From the NCBI RefSeq assembly GCF_900099965.1, contig NZ_FNDJ01000001.1:622170-686169 (forward strand): a stretch of DNA of 64,000 nt, written 5' to 3'. The position numbers were made by a program, and so were the translations under genes. The DNA comes from Nonomuraea jiangxiensis. GTDB taxonomy: Bacteria > Actinomycetota > Actinomycetes > Streptosporangiales > Streptosporangiaceae. The notes beneath the pieces are model-generated. The model did not search any database, had not been told where the DNA came from, and saw only the letters and a list, made by a program, of their open reading frames with translations. This document shows, one piece after another, positions 30,590 through 39,329 of the stretch (position 1 is its first letter; each line of letters opens with the position of its first letter).

Positions 30590-32173
30590 TCAGCGGGCGG
30601 TCACGGCCGGGCTTACGACCGGAGTCGCGGCGGGGCCCGACCAGGGGAGCCGGTCCGTGGGCCACTGCTCGGATCGGTTCTTCAGCAGGCTCGCGACAGT
30701 GCCCACCTGGCAGCGGAAGTCCGGCGGCGGCACCGTCAGCGAGATCAGGTACGCGTCGATGGGCTCCGTGCTGCACCTGTCCTTGCCGTAGATGCGGTGA
30801 CCCCAGCCCTCATAGGTGAGCAGCGTCGCCTTCGGGCCGAGCTGGCGGGCGACGTTGGCCGACCAGATGTGCGGGGTGGAGGGGTCGTGCAGCGAGTTGC
30901 CCAGCAGCAGCGGGGCACTGCCGGTGTAGCGCAGCCGGTGCTGCGGGTTGGTGGTGGGGTGGTTGAGGCAGACCGGCAGGTCCTCGATCGGCATCGGGTT
31001 GTAGCTCATGTCGGGGGCCAGGCGGTTGGAGCTGCGCATGAGCGCGGCGTACTCGTCGTAGTCGCGCACCCGCAGGTTGTAGTCCTGGCAGAGGATGGCG
31101 GTGGGCAACTCCGCGACCTCGCCCGACACGGGCTGCCGGCCGGGCAGCGGCGGGACCCACGACGGCGGCGGGCCGCCGTCCAGGGCGTTCAGCATCTCGC
31201 TCAGAAGCTGCCAGGCGGGGCCTTCGGTGCCCAGCACGCCCTGCCAGAGCACCTGCACCTCGGTCATCGGGCGGTCGGGGACGCCCGGGTAGTACAGCTC
31301 GCCGGCCCGCGCCTTGGCGCGCAGCCCCGCCCACACGGCCCGGACGTCCCGGCCGTGCAGGGCACAGCTGGGCTCCTGGTCGCACCAGCCGACGAACTGG
31401 TCGAACGCGTCCTCGACCGCCGCGGCCTCGGTGTCGAGGAAGTCCTTGACGTTCAGGCTGTGGTCCATGTTGCTGTCCAGGGCGAGTGCCCGGACGCGGT
31501 GCGGGTACAGCTCGGCGTACATCTGGCCCATCAGCGTGGCGTACGAGACGCCGTAGAACGTCAGCTTCTCCTCGCCGAGGGCGGCGCGGATGGCATCCAT
31601 GTCACGGGCGACGTTGACCGAGTCGACGTGGTCGTACAGGGGACCGGTACGGGCGCGGCAGTCCGCGCGCAGCTTCTTGGTGTACGCGGTCCACCGGTCG
31701 AAGTCGGCCTGGCTGGTCATGACCGCGTGCGGCATCTGGTTGTACACCGACGCCGAGCAGATCACCGGATGGCTGCGGCCCACGCCGCGCGGGTCGAAGC
31801 CGACGATGTCGAAGTGCCGCTGCAACTCCTCGGTGAACTGGCCGGGAGCGGCGTAGGCCATCTCCACGCCGGAGCCGCCGGGGCCGCCCGGGTTGACCAG
31901 CAGGGACCCGACCCGGGCCGCGGGATCGGTGGCCTTGCGCCGGGCCAGCGCCAGGTCGACGGTCGGGCCCCACGGCCTGGACCAGTCGATCGGCACGGCC
32001 ACCGTGCCGCATTCGGCCTCCGGCTCCTCTTCACAGGGCGCCCAGGTGATGCCGCGCTTCCCGGTCTCCGCGGCAGCGGGCGGTGCGGCGGCCGCGTTCG
32101 CGGCCGTGGACAGGGGTAAAAGCCCTGCCGCCACCACGAAAGCGGCTGTGAGCAGGGAAAATCCTCTTCGCAC
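30590..32173 (-). CDS. secreted alpha/beta-hydrolase peptidase, TAP-like (tripeptidyl aminopeptidase)
   Basis: 527-residue exported serine hydrolase. The signal peptide ends near ANAAAAPPA. LLVNPGGPGGSG is the oxyanion loop, LTFYGVSYATLMGQ holds the nucleophile Ser210, GNSLHDPSTP the Asp and YEGWGHR the His. The TAP-like C-terminal domain is present. Streptomyces relatives trim tripeptides from secreted proteins; others cut proline-containing peptides. The GTG at 32173 has a GGAG site. Extracellular action fits with the other secreted enzymes next to it. Confidence 0.9.
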   Translation of the reverse strand: MRRGFSLLTAAFVVAAGLLPLSTAANAAAAPPAAAETGKRGITWAPCEEEPEAECGTVAVPIDWSRPWGPTVDLALARRKATDPAARVGSLLVNPGGPGGSGVEMAYAAPGQFTEELQRHFDIVGFDPRGVGRSHPVICSASVYNQMPHAVMTSQADFDRWTAYTKKLRADCRARTGPLYDHVDSVNVARDMDAIRAALGEEKLTFYGVSYATLMGQMYAELYPHRVRALALDSNMDHSLNVKDFLDTEAAAVEDAFDQFVGWCDQEPSCALHGRDVRAVWAGLRAKARAGELYYPGVPDRPMTEVQVLWQGVLGTEGPAWQLLSEMLNALDGGPPPSWVPPLPGRQPVSGEVAELPTAILCQDYNLRVRDYDEYAALMRSSNRLAPDMSYNPMPIEDLPVCLNHPTTNPQHRLRYTGSAPLLLGNSLHDPSTPHIWSANVARQLGPKATLLTYEGWGHRIYGKDRCSTEPIDAYLISLTVPPPDFRCQVGTVASLLKNRSEQWPTDRLPWSGPAATPVVSPAVTAR

Positions 32174-32316
32174 ATTGCTCCAATCGTCGTCGGCCCGCGC
32201 CGGTACGGCACCTGGCCGGCTTGATCATCCCCGTCGACGGCTCCGAACCCGGGCCGTCGGTATGCCCGGCCGCTGTGCCCGGCCGAGCCCACGACCATCA
32301 AAGCGGAGCGGTAATC

Positions 32317-32340
32317 ATTTCGTACGCGCTATTACGAAAT
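32317..32340. promoter_or_regulatory. inverted repeat, possible operator of the TAP-like gene
   Basis: ATTTCGTA and TACGAAAT form perfect 8-bp arms with an 8-bp spacer in an AT-rich patch about 145 bp upstream of the TAP-like start. A nested GTAAT/ATTAC pair overlaps it. Confidence 0.4.
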
Positions 32341-32355
32341 TTCCGGACAACCGTG

Positions 32356-32382
32356 TGTCGGGTTTCTGGCACAAACCCGACA
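32356..32382. promoter_or_regulatory. 10-bp inverted repeat with 7-nt loop
   Basis: TGTCGGGTTT and AAACCCGACA are perfect arms. It could be an operator or a small hairpin; it lies between the xylanase terminator and the TAP-like promoter area, without a T-run on either strand. Confidence 0.35.
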
Positions 32383-32550
32383 AACAGCACGCCACCCGGG
32401 CGATGGGAGCATTGGCGGGCCGGCGAATCCCGCGTGATCTTGCCGGCTGCCCGGCGGGATCACCGCGCCGTCGCAGCCCATTGGCAACGGCGCGGGACAG
32501 GAGGTTCACGAAACAGAGGCTCGTCCTCACGGGCGAGCTGGAACGTGCGT

Positions 32551-32581
32551 GTGGCGCGGCGGTCGGGGGCCGCCGCGCCAC
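32551..32581 (-). terminator. hairpin terminator of the xylanase gene
   Basis: Perfect 12-bp stem (GTGGCGCGGCGG at 32551-32562, complement at 32570-32581), 7-nt loop, 30 bases past the xylanase stop. Confidence 0.8.
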
Positions 32582-32610
32582 AGGGGTGCGGTGTTGCGGG
32601 CGTTCGGAGG

Positions 32611-33576
32611 TCAGCCGGCGCTGCAGGAGACCGTCGGCCAGGTCGAGTTGCCGTTGTGCTGGATCGTCACCCCCCAGTTGTTGCCGCTGCCGTTGGGCCT
32701 GGCGGTCAGCACCTGGGCGCTGGGGTAGCTCGCGCTGATGTTCCAGGTGGCGATGACCCGCGCAGGGGACGGCACGTTCATCGTCACAGTCCAGTTGCTC
32801 GATCCGCTGACCGCGACGTTGAGGTTGTAGCGGTCGCTCCACTGCTGGCCGGCGCTCAGGGAAGCGGTGCAGCCGCCGGGGCTGGGGCCGGGGCCCGAGC
32901 CGGAGCCGCCGATCGTGATGTTGGAGCTGCCGCTGCTCTGGTATCCCTCGGTCCCGAGGATCATGTAGTCGTGGCTGCCCAGGCTCATGCCGTAACGGGC
33001 CCACGCGTCGAAGTGGTTGCCGGTGGTGATGGTTCCGCCCGTCTTCTTCGACTGCCGGACGCTCCAGTACTGGTTGAAGGTCCTCGTGCCCTCGATGGAG
33101 GGGGCGTTGTAGCGCGTCGTCTGGTAGACGTCGTACGTGCCGCCGTCGGTGGTCACCGTGCCCTTGTACGTCCCCGTGGGCCGGTAGGTGCCCCAGTTGT
33201 CGACGACGTAGTACTCCACGAGCGGGTTCCTGGTCCACCCGTAGAGCGCCAGGTACGCGTTGCCCGACGGACTGAAGCTGCCCGAATAGCTCACGCTCCT
33301 GCGTCCGCCGGTGCTCCAGCCCTTGCCGGCGACGGTGCTGTAATTTCCGCCGGAGCCCAGCTCCATGGAGACCGATCCGGGACTGTCGGTCCAGAACGAA
33401 TAGAAGTATCCGTTGTTGTTGCCGGTCTGGTTGCTGGTGATGGGGGCCGCGCTGGCGATGCCGGGCAACATCGCGACGGCCACGACCAGCGTCACGGCCA
33501 GGGTGCAGACACGGCCGGCGAACAGCCTGGTGCTGCCGCGTCTGAGGCGTTCGGGGTGGGCGGGTTCGCCGTTCAT
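32611..33576 (-). CDS. secreted GH11 endo-1,4-beta-xylanase with CBM2
   Basis: 321 residues: signal peptide to about residue 44, GH11 jelly-roll domain (45-222), a [12 protein letters not shown] linker and a C-terminal CBM2 cellulose/xylan-binding module (about 237-321). The two catalytic Glu are in [11 protein letters not shown] (Glu121, nucleophile) and [10 protein letters not shown] (Glu210, acid/base). It cleaves xylan outside the cell. GAAAnTTTC-type elements lie upstream, as described for other actinomycete xylanases. It has its own terminator. Confidence 0.96.
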   Translation of the reverse strand: MNGEPAHPERLRRGSTRLFAGRVCTLAVTLVVAVAMLPGIASAAPITSNQTGNNNGYFYSFWTDSPGSVSMELGSGGNYSTVAGKGWSTGGRRSVSYSGSFSPSGNAYLALYGWTRNPLVEYYVVDNWGTYRPTGTYKGTVTTDGGTYDVYQTTRYNAPSIEGTRTFNQYWSVRQSKKTGGTITTGNHFDAWARYGMSLGSHDYMILGTEGYQSSGSSNITIGGSGSGPGPSPGGCTASLSAGQQWSDRYNLNVAVSGSSNWTVTMNVPSPARVIATWNISASYPSAQVLTARPNGSGNNWGVTIQHNGNSTWPTVSCSAG

Positions 33577-33618
33577 GTGCGTGCTTCCTCCTCATGCAGG
33601 CTGGCGGGGCGTCACGCA

Positions 33619-33650
33619 GAAACTATCGGCATGTCGGCGAAAGTATCGGC
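33619..33650. promoter_or_regulatory. direct repeat upstream of the xylanase gene
   Basis: GAAACTATCGGC (33619-33630) and GAAAGTATCGGC (33639-33650) are repeated 20 bp apart, two helical turns. They are one-base variants of GAAAnTTTC. The spacing suggests two dimers binding on one face of the DNA. Confidence 0.5.
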
Positions 33651-33760
33651 GTCGTCCTGTCGGGTTGTCAACGTGCCTCGACGGGCTGTGAAGAGCCTGT
33701 TGACCCGTCCATCCTGGTTAACGGTTCGATGCGACCCACCGAATTCGCGGACAGGAGTAT

Positions 33761-33769
33761 GAAAGTTTC
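33761..33769. promoter_or_regulatory. GAAAGTTTC element
   Basis: A perfect GAAA-n-TTTC palindrome about 185 bp upstream of the xylanase start. Elements of this form are known upstream of actinomycete xylan genes. It may act together with the two variants at 33619-33650. Confidence 0.45.
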
Positions 33770-33801
33770 TCTTTAGGGCCGAAATATGGCGCCGCATGCG
33801 A

Positions 33802-33835
33802 AGAGGCGGCCGCCCGCATCCGGACGGCCGCCTCT
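33802..33835 (-). terminator. hairpin terminator of the PI-PLC-like gene
   Basis: 11-bp perfect stem (AGAGGCGGCCG at 33802-33812, complement at 33825-33835) with a 12-nt loop, 10 bases beyond the stop codon at 33845. Confidence 0.8.
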
Positions 33836-33844
33836 CGGGGTGTG

Positions 33845-35044
33845 TCAGCGGGAGGAGGTGGGCTCCAGCCGGTCGTCGCGGCAGTTGCGCGGCGCGCTCA
33901 CCGGGTTGCAGCGCACCACGCGCCCGCCGGGAAGCTCGGCCACGAAGTCGCTGTCGTAGCGGGCGGCCATGCCGACGCTCGGGAAGTCCGTCGTCACCAT
34001 CTGCGCGCCGCTGGCCAGGGCGGTCTGGACCCGGGCGAAGTCCTCGTCGATGACCGACTGCAGCGGCTCGTCCGAGCGGGTGCGGACGAAGTAGCCGCGC
34101 TTGACCAGGTCGCGGATGGTCGCCTCGTTGGCGCCGCGCGGGTCGTTGACCATCGTGATCGCAGCGTCGGCGTCGCCGGGGTTGCCTCGGGTGAAGACCG
34201 CGCGGCCCTGGAGGCTGGGGTGCCCGTCGAGGTACATGTCGCGGATCGTGCCGGGGCCGCCGTTGTCGAAGAAGAACATCACCTTGCCGCGTGCCCAGTC
34301 GAGGTCCGGCCAGCCGTACTTGAGGATCGACTGCTCCAGCGTCAGGCCGGGCCGGCGCAGGTCGTCGGCGGTGATCAGCTGCGACTCGGAGAACACCGAG
34401 CGGATCTCCTGGTCGATGCCGTCCAGCAGCGCGCGGTCCCACGGCGGGCTGACCGCGCCGCCCGCCTGCTCGAGACGGTTGTCGGTCTCCTTGAGCTCCA
34501 GCTGCAGGATGACCGGCACGTGCTCGGGGTGGGCCTTCGACCACTTCCTCACCTGCTGGAGGCAGGACACGAAGGTCCGGCAGGTGGAGTTGACGTCCAG
34601 GTCGGCGACGTGCATGACCTTCATGCCGGGGGCGGCCATGGCCGGGTCCTCGACCGGGCCGAGTCCGGCCAGCTTGCGGACGAGCGGGTAACGGTAGAGA
34701 CCGCCGTCGGGGTCGGGCAGCAGGTCCAGTTCCACGGCTCGTACGTGCTGCCGGCCGAGCAGGTCGGCGATGGACGCGTGCGAGTAGAAACCCCACGACG
34801 GGTATGTGGGGTCCATCCTGAGCGCCTGGGCCAGCTCGGCCCCCTGCAGCTCACGGTGGTAGGCGTTGTGGGCGCCCATGAACTGGATCTCGTTCATCCG
34901 GGTCTTACTGGCCGACGCGGTGGCAGTCGCCGGGGTCGCGGCCTGGTTCGTCCGCGCGGAGACGGCGGGCGGCACGACGGCGGTCGTGATGACCGTGGCG
35001 AAGGCGGCGGCGAGCATGGCGCCGAGGCTTGCGCGGGAGATCAT
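33845..35044 (-). CDS. secreted Ca2+-dependent PI-specific phospholipase C-like protein
   Basis: 399 residues with a signal peptide (ASLGAMLAAAFATVITTAVV) and a PLC-like TIM barrel. IQFMGAHNAYHRE contains the first catalytic His, VRAVELDLL the metal-binding Glu and Asp, and VILQLELKETD further acidic ligands; this is the layout of the calcium-dependent bacterial PI-PLC group. It should act on phosphoinositides or related phosphodiesters outside the cell. A GGAGGACC-type site precedes the ATG. It is followed by a terminator and is not in an operon. Confidence 0.88.
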   Translation of the reverse strand: MISRASLGAMLAAAFATVITTAVVPPAVSARTNQAATPATATASASKTRMNEIQFMGAHNAYHRELQGAELAQALRMDPTYPSWGFYSHASIADLLGRQHVRAVELDLLPDPDGGLYRYPLVRKLAGLGPVEDPAMAAPGMKVMHVADLDVNSTCRTFVSCLQQVRKWSKAHPEHVPVILQLELKETDNRLEQAGGAVSPPWDRALLDGIDQEIRSVFSESQLITADDLRRPGLTLEQSILKYGWPDLDWARGKVMFFFDNGGPGTIRDMYLDGHPSLQGRAVFTRGNPGDADAAITMVNDPRGANEATIRDLVKRGYFVRTRSDEPLQSVIDEDFARVQTALASGAQMVTTDFPSVGMAARYDSDFVAELPGGRVVRCNPVSAPRNCRDDRLEPTSSR

Positions 35045-35236
35045 TGGTCCTCCAGAGGTGACAACCCCCGCAGGCTAGGAAGCCGTCATGTCCCCCCAGT
35101 GCCGTCCGCCCCCCGGGTGATCATCACACATGTGAATCTTGCCTGAATTGGGCGAGAGCCCGGAACGGATCAACGCTACGCCGTGGATCCCCTTGCCGCC
35201 ACCGCCCGACATGGAGGGATGCTTCACTCCCTTAAG

Positions 35237-35272
35237 CTCTCTAATATTCCTACTACAGGGAGCGTTAGAGAG
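35237..35272. promoter_or_regulatory. inverted repeat flanking the start region of the hydrolase gene
   Basis: CTCTCTAA (35237-35244) and TTAGAGAG (35265-35272) are perfect 8-bp arms 28 bp apart centre to centre. TAATAT at 35242-35247 is a -10 candidate covered by the first arm, and the second arm overlaps the ribosome site. This would be a good repressor site for the gene at 35277. Confidence 0.5.
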
Positions 35273-35276
35273 TGAT

Positions 35277-36185
35277 ATGAGCGGCATCTACTCGACGAGC
35301 GCGGGCGCCCAGGCCGTCGAGCGGCACTACCGGGACCTGCTCGGCCGGTGGCCGGTGGCGGGCGAGCACGTGCGCGTGCCGACGGCGCGGGGCGAGACGT
35401 TCGTGGTGGCCTCCGGGTCGGCGGACGCGCCGGCGCTGCTGCTCCTGCACGGGTCAGGGGCCAACAGCGCCATGTGGCTGGGCGACATGGCCACTTGGGC
35501 CCGGCACTTCCGGGTGTACGCAGTGGACATGATCGGCGAGCCGGGGCTGAGCGCGCCGGCCCGGCCGCCGCTCGCTTCGGACGCGTACGCGTGCTGGCTC
35601 GACGACGTGCTGGCCGGGCTCGGGGTGGCGCGGGCCTCGATCGTCGGCGTCTCGCTCGGCGGATGGCTGGCCCTCGACTACGCCGTCCGGCGGCCGGGGC
35701 GGGTGGAACGGCTCGCGCTGCTCTGCCCCAGCGGCCTCGGCCGGCAGCGATGGTTGCCCCTGCTGGGCGCGCTCCCGCTGACGCTGCTCGGTGAGGGTGG
35801 CCGCCGCCGCGCGATGCGCCGGATCCTCGGCCCGGCCGCCCGCGTCCCACCGGGCGGCACGGTGGCGGAGGGGCTGGGCGAGTTCGCGCTGCTGGTCCAC
35901 AGGCACTTCCGGTCCCGCAGGGGCAAGGTGCCGGTCTTCGGGGACGAGGCGCTGCGCGGGCTGGACGTGCCCCTGCTCGTGGTCGTCGGCGGCCGGGACG
36001 CGCTGCTCGACTCCTATGACACCCGCCGCCGCCTCGCCCGCCTCCTCCCGCACGCCGACGTACGGCTCCTTCCCGAGGCCGGACACCTGCTTCCCGCCCA
36101 GACCCGGGAGATCCAGGACTTCCTGGAGCCCGCCGCCGGGCCCGGCCGGGAAACGGGCGCCCATGACCAGGCGTTCGGCGGTTAG
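35277..36185 (+). CDS. alpha/beta hydrolase
   Basis: 302 residues of the alpha/beta-hydrolase fold. LLLLHGSGANSAMW is the oxyanion loop, IVGVSLGGWLALD the nucleophile elbow, GGRDALLDSY the acid and LPEAGHLLP the His. This pattern matches carboxylesterases and C-C bond hydrolases; the substrate is unknown. ATG 35277 has AGAGAGTG upstream; starting at 35139 would run through the operator-like repeat. Its stop codon overlaps that of the convergent PAF-acetylhydrolase-like gene by four bases. Confidence 0.88.
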   Translation: MSGIYSTSAGAQAVERHYRDLLGRWPVAGEHVRVPTARGETFVVASGSADAPALLLLHGSGANSAMWLGDMATWARHFRVYAVDMIGEPGLSAPARPPLASDAYACWLDDVLAGLGVARASIVGVSLGGWLALDYAVRRPGRVERLALLCPSGLGRQRWLPLLGALPLTLLGEGGRRRAMRRILGPAARVPPGGTVAEGLGEFALLVHRHFRSRRGKVPVFGDEALRGLDVPLLVVVGGRDALLDSYDTRRRLARLLPHADVRLLPEAGHLLPAQTREIQDFLEPAAGPGRETGAHDQAFGG

Positions 36186-37378
36186 ATGGCCTCCCGATCC
36201 AGGATCGGCGGCACGGGAGCGCCGCGCAGCCGGCTGTCGAAGAAGCCGACCAGCGCCTGCCGGATGACGGCCGTCGCCTCCGGCCCCGGCCTGTCGCCGA
36301 AGTTCGTCGCCCAGGTGTCGCGGCCCATGCGCAGGTCCAGCCGGGCCCGCGCGGCCCACAGTCCCAGGTCCGCGAAGGCGTAGTGGCCGGCCCCGGTGAC
36401 GGAGATGACGCGGTGCCAGCCGCGCAACGCCGGCAGGAACGTCGCCCAGCTCGGGTCGCGCTCCGGCGTGTGCCAGGGAGAGCGCAGGATCAGGAAGGGT
36501 TTGTCCAGGCCCTTGGTCGCGACCGGCCCGGCGACCAGCCCGTCGAGGTCGGCGGCGGCGTCGACGCGCGGATCCTCGGCCGCGGCCTGGGCGGCGGTCG
36601 CGCCGCCGAGCGAGTGGCCGAAGGCGCCGACCCGGCCCAGGTCGAGGGCCGTGGCGAGACCGGCGGGCACCCGCCCCTGGAAACGGTCAGGCCGGGCCAG
36701 CGCGTCCAGCACCGCGCGCAGGTCGGCCACCCGGACCGCCACCTGTGGCCCGGCCGACAGGTGGGGCGCGGCATCCGGATCGGCCGGCTCCGGCTTCGAA
36801 CGCTCGATCAGCGACCCGTCGAGCCGCTGCACCTCCAGGCCGTCGCCGGGATGGTCCAGCGCCACCACCACGTACCCGTGGCTGGCCAGCTCCTGCGTCA
36901 GGGCCGTGTTGTCGGTACGGTTGCCGCCGTCACCGGGCGAGAACAGCAGCACGGGCCGGCGACCCGCCGCCACCGGGGCGCCCAGGGAGGCGTGGGTGGG
37001 CAGGTTCGCCAGCGCCGCCGGCGGGAAGCCGTAGCGGGCCGCCATGTGCCGGGCCGCCGCCTCGCCGAGATAGGCGGCTGGCGCACCGGCTTCGGCGGTC
37101 GGATACCACAGCTGGAGCAGGATCTCGCGGGGCCGTCCTGACCGCCACGGATCGGGCCGGTCGTCCTGGACGAGCCGCAGCACCGCCGTACCGACCTTGT
37201 GCGGGCCCGACGGCGCCGGCAGCGAAAGCCGGAAGTCGGCCGGGGCCGAGGCCCATGCGACCGTCCGGTCCACCAGGTGCAGGTTGACGGCGATGAGGCC
37301 GGCCAGCGCCAGCGCCCACAACCACAGGTAGAGGCGCGGTTTCGTACGGCCCCCCACCGGCCACGGAAACGCCTTCAT
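36182..37378 (-). CDS. membrane-anchored PAF-acetylhydrolase-like alpha/beta hydrolase
   Basis: 398 residues. One N-terminal hydrophobic helix (LYLWLWALALAGLIAVNLHLV read in part) anchors or exports the enzyme. LLFSPGDGGNRTDN, VVALDHPGDG, GAFGHSLGGATAAQ (nucleophile Ser) and TGAGHYAFAD (His) place it in the platelet-activating-factor acetylhydrolase/dienelactone-like group, which cleaves short acyl esters. It is the last gene of a four-gene operon and its ATG overlaps the stop of the ABC permease (ATGA). The link to a transporter suggests lipid- or antibiotic-related stress. Confidence 0.85.
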   Translation of the reverse strand: MKAFPWPVGGRTKPRLYLWLWALALAGLIAVNLHLVDRTVAWASAPADFRLSLPAPSGPHKVGTAVLRLVQDDRPDPWRSGRPREILLQLWYPTAEAGAPAAYLGEAAARHMAARYGFPPAALANLPTHASLGAPVAAGRRPVLLFSPGDGGNRTDNTALTQELASHGYVVVALDHPGDGLEVQRLDGSLIERSKPEPADPDAAPHLSAGPQVAVRVADLRAVLDALARPDRFQGRVPAGLATALDLGRVGAFGHSLGGATAAQAAAEDPRVDAAADLDGLVAGPVATKGLDKPFLILRSPWHTPERDPSWATFLPALRGWHRVISVTGAGHYAFADLGLWAARARLDLRMGRDTWATNFGDRPGPEATAVIRQALVGFFDSRLRGAPVPPILDREAI

Positions 37379-38022
37379 GAGCGCCCCTCCGCCAGCCGGA
37401 AGCAGACGGCGGCGAGCCCGCCGGCCAGGGCCAGCAGCGCGGCGCTCATGACGAGCTGGGCCGGCCAGAAGCGGGCGGCCCAGCCGGTGTCGCCGAACCG
37501 GACCACGTCCAGCAGGCCCGTGACCGCCAGGACGACCGCGATGGCGCCACCGACCGTCGGCAGGAGCCGCCGCAGGACGGCCCCGAGCGTCGCCGCGGCG
37601 ACGACGGTGAACACGGCCAGCGCGTACGGCACGAAGCCATGGCCCAGGAAGTAGTCGGTGCCGGGCACGGGAATCGTGGCCGGGCGAACGCCGACGACCG
37701 CGTTCAGCAACGTCTGCATCACGACGGAGGCGCTCACCGCCAGCCCCACGTGCATGCCCAGCCGCAGCGCCAGCCAGCGCCGGCGGGTGACCGACTGGGT
37801 CCAGGCCAGCTCGTGCGTTCCCTGCTCGTACTCGCGGGCCAGCAGCGGCGCGCCGAGCAGCAGGGCGATGAACACCAGCAGGTAGGGCGAGAGCCCCGCC
37901 GTGAGGCCGTCGAGCGAGGGCGCCCGCCACCGCTCGACCCCGGCCAGGACGCCGTAGGCCGCGAGGATCCCGGCCAGGCCCAGCGCCGCGCCCCTGGCCT
38001 GCCGCCAGGCCACCCAGATCAT
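37375..38022 (-). CDS. ABC transporter permease
   Basis: 215 residues with six hydrophobic segments and the ABC-2-like motif LLAREYEQGTHELAWTQSV (residues about 60-80), typical of permeases paired with a single ATPase and a YtrA-type regulator. It follows the ATPase with an ATGA overlap and leads into the hydrolase with another. The substrate is not evident. Confidence 0.88.
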   Translation of the reverse strand: MIWVAWRQARGAALGLAGILAAYGVLAGVERWRAPSLDGLTAGLSPYLLVFIALLLGAPLLAREYEQGTHELAWTQSVTRRRWLALRLGMHVGLAVSASVVMQTLLNAVVGVRPATIPVPGTDYFLGHGFVPYALAVFTVVAAATLGAVLRRLLPTVGGAIAVVLAVTGLLDVVRFGDTGWAARFWPAQLVMSAALLALAGGLAAVCFRLAEGRS

Positions 38023-38906
38023 GCCGCCACCACCTTCGGCAGCGCGGAGACCTCGGGATTGCGGAGGTAGGCCAGCACGATCTCCTCCAGGCCAGGCTCC
38101 CTGGCGATCCAGCGGGGATCGAGGTGCGGACCGGCCAGCCGTACCAGCGCGGTCGCCTGCCGGCCCCTGCCCCCTCGCGCGACCACCGTGTGGGGCCCCT
38201 CGTCGAGGGCTCCGGCCAGGTCGGCGGGGCCGTTGAGCGCGACGTGCGAGGCCCGGACGTCGTCCACCTCGCCGGCCAGCTGGACGCGGCCGCCCTGGAG
38301 GAGGACGAGATAGTCGCAGGCGTCCTCCAGGTCCGACAGCACGTGCGAGGACAGGACGACGGTCAGGCCGCGTTCCTCCGTCACCGTCATGAGGTCGCGC
38401 ATCACGTCGTGGCGGCCGAGCGGGTCCAGGTTGGCCACCGGCTCGTCGAGGATCACCAGGTCGGCGCCCTTGGCCAGCGCGAGGGTCAGCGCCACCTGCG
38501 CCCGCTGGCCGCCGGAGAGCTGCCCGGCCCGGATGCCCGGCTCGATCCCCAGGCCGTCCAGGCGCGAGCGCGCGAAGGCCGCGTCGAAGCGGGGGTTGAG
38601 CTCGCGGGCGTACCGGATGAGCTCGGTCACGGTGAACCGGTTGTAGAGCGGCTTGTCCTGCGGGAGGAACGCCACCGTCGGCAGGCCCGCCGGGTCGGTG
38701 GGGGAGCGCCCGAACACGCGGACCTCGCCCTCGCTGGGCCCCAGCAGGCCGGCCAGGAGGCGCAACAAGGTGGTCTTGCCCGCGCCGTTGGGCCCGATCA
38801 GGCCCACCACGCGCCCCGCCGGCACGGCCAGCGAGCAGTGGCGTAACGCCCACCGCCGCCCGTAGCGCCGGCCGGCCTCCGTCACGAGCACCGCGGGAAC
38901 GCTCAT
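38019..38906 (-). CDS. ABC transporter ATP-binding protein
   Basis: 295-residue ATPase with Walker A GLIGPNGAGKTTLL, Q-loop FLPQDKPLYN, signature QLSGGQRAQVALTLALAK, Walker B LVILDEPVANLDP and H-loop VVLSSHVLSD; all catalytic residues are intact. It powers the adjacent six-helix permease. The ATG at 38906 overlaps the GntR stop (ATGA). The C-terminal 60 residues are an accessory domain of the type found in lipid or antibiotic exporters. Confidence 0.95.
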   Translation of the reverse strand: MSVPAVLVTEAGRRYGRRWALRHCSLAVPAGRVVGLIGPNGAGKTTLLRLLAGLLGPSEGEVRVFGRSPTDPAGLPTVAFLPQDKPLYNRFTVTELIRYARELNPRFDAAFARSRLDGLGIEPGIRAGQLSGGQRAQVALTLALAKGADLVILDEPVANLDPLGRHDVMRDLMTVTEERGLTVVLSSHVLSDLEDACDYLVLLQGGRVQLAGEVDDVRASHVALNGPADLAGALDEGPHTVVARGGRGRQATALVRLAGPHLDPRWIAREPGLEEIVLAYLRNPEVSALPKVVAA

Positions 38907-39310
38907 GCGGAACGCTCCTGCGCCCCGTACACCTCGCGGAGCGTCGTGCTGACGAGCGCGCGCACGTCCTCGGCGGCCAGCCCCGCGTCGCGGGCCGCCA
39001 CCATCCAGGTGGCCAGCCGGGTGCGCAGGCGCGGGTGGTCGGGCACGGCGGCCGGGGGCGTCCCGGCCTGGACGAACGTGCCCACGCCGGCCCGGACCTC
39101 GACCAGTCCGGCGTGTTCCAGCTCGCGGTAGGCCTTGAGAACGGTGTTGGAGTTGATGCCGAGGGCGGACACGACGCTCTTCGCGGTCGGCAGCTGGTCT
39201 CCTGGAAGGAGCAGGCCGAGGCGCAGCGCCTGCTCCACCTGCTGCACGAGCTGCAGGTACGGTGCCAGGCCGGCACGGCGGTCGAGATGGAATTCGATCA
39301 CGAGGCCCAC
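38903..39310 (-). CDS. GntR-family regulator, YtrA subfamily
   Basis: 135-residue repressor: winged helix-turn-helix at residues 10-80 (GLLLPGDQLPTAKSVVSALG and NSNTVLKAYRELEHAGLVEV) followed by only a short helical tail (LATWMVAARDAGLAAEDVRAL), the hallmark of the YtrA group that controls ABC operons. It is the first gene of the operon GntR-ATPase-permease-hydrolase, all joined by ATGA overlaps. The GTG at 39310 has a palindrome immediately upstream, implying autorepression. Confidence 0.92.
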   Translation of the reverse strand: MGLVIEFHLDRRAGLAPYLQLVQQVEQALRLGLLLPGDQLPTAKSVVSALGINSNTVLKAYRELEHAGLVEVRAGVGTFVQAGTPPAAVPDHPRLRTRLATWMVAARDAGLAAEDVRALVSTTLREVYGAQERSA

Positions 39311-39315
39311 GGTAG

Positions 39316-39329
39316 ATCACTAAAGTGAT
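39316..39329. promoter_or_regulatory. operator of the GntR/ABC operon
   Basis: ATCACT, two bases, AGTGAT: perfect palindrome six bases upstream of the GntR start, where the -10 element would be. A YtrA-type repressor bound here would block transcription of the whole operon. Confidence 0.6.

Larger units (their letters stand above)
32174..32610. other. 437-bp region between xylanase and TAP-like genes
   Basis: No gene is supported. It contains the xylanase terminator (32551-32581) and, nearer the TAP-like start, two inverted repeats listed separately (32317-32340 and 32356-32382). The interval 32290-32345 is AT-rich for this genome and is the likely promoter area. Confidence 0.5.
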
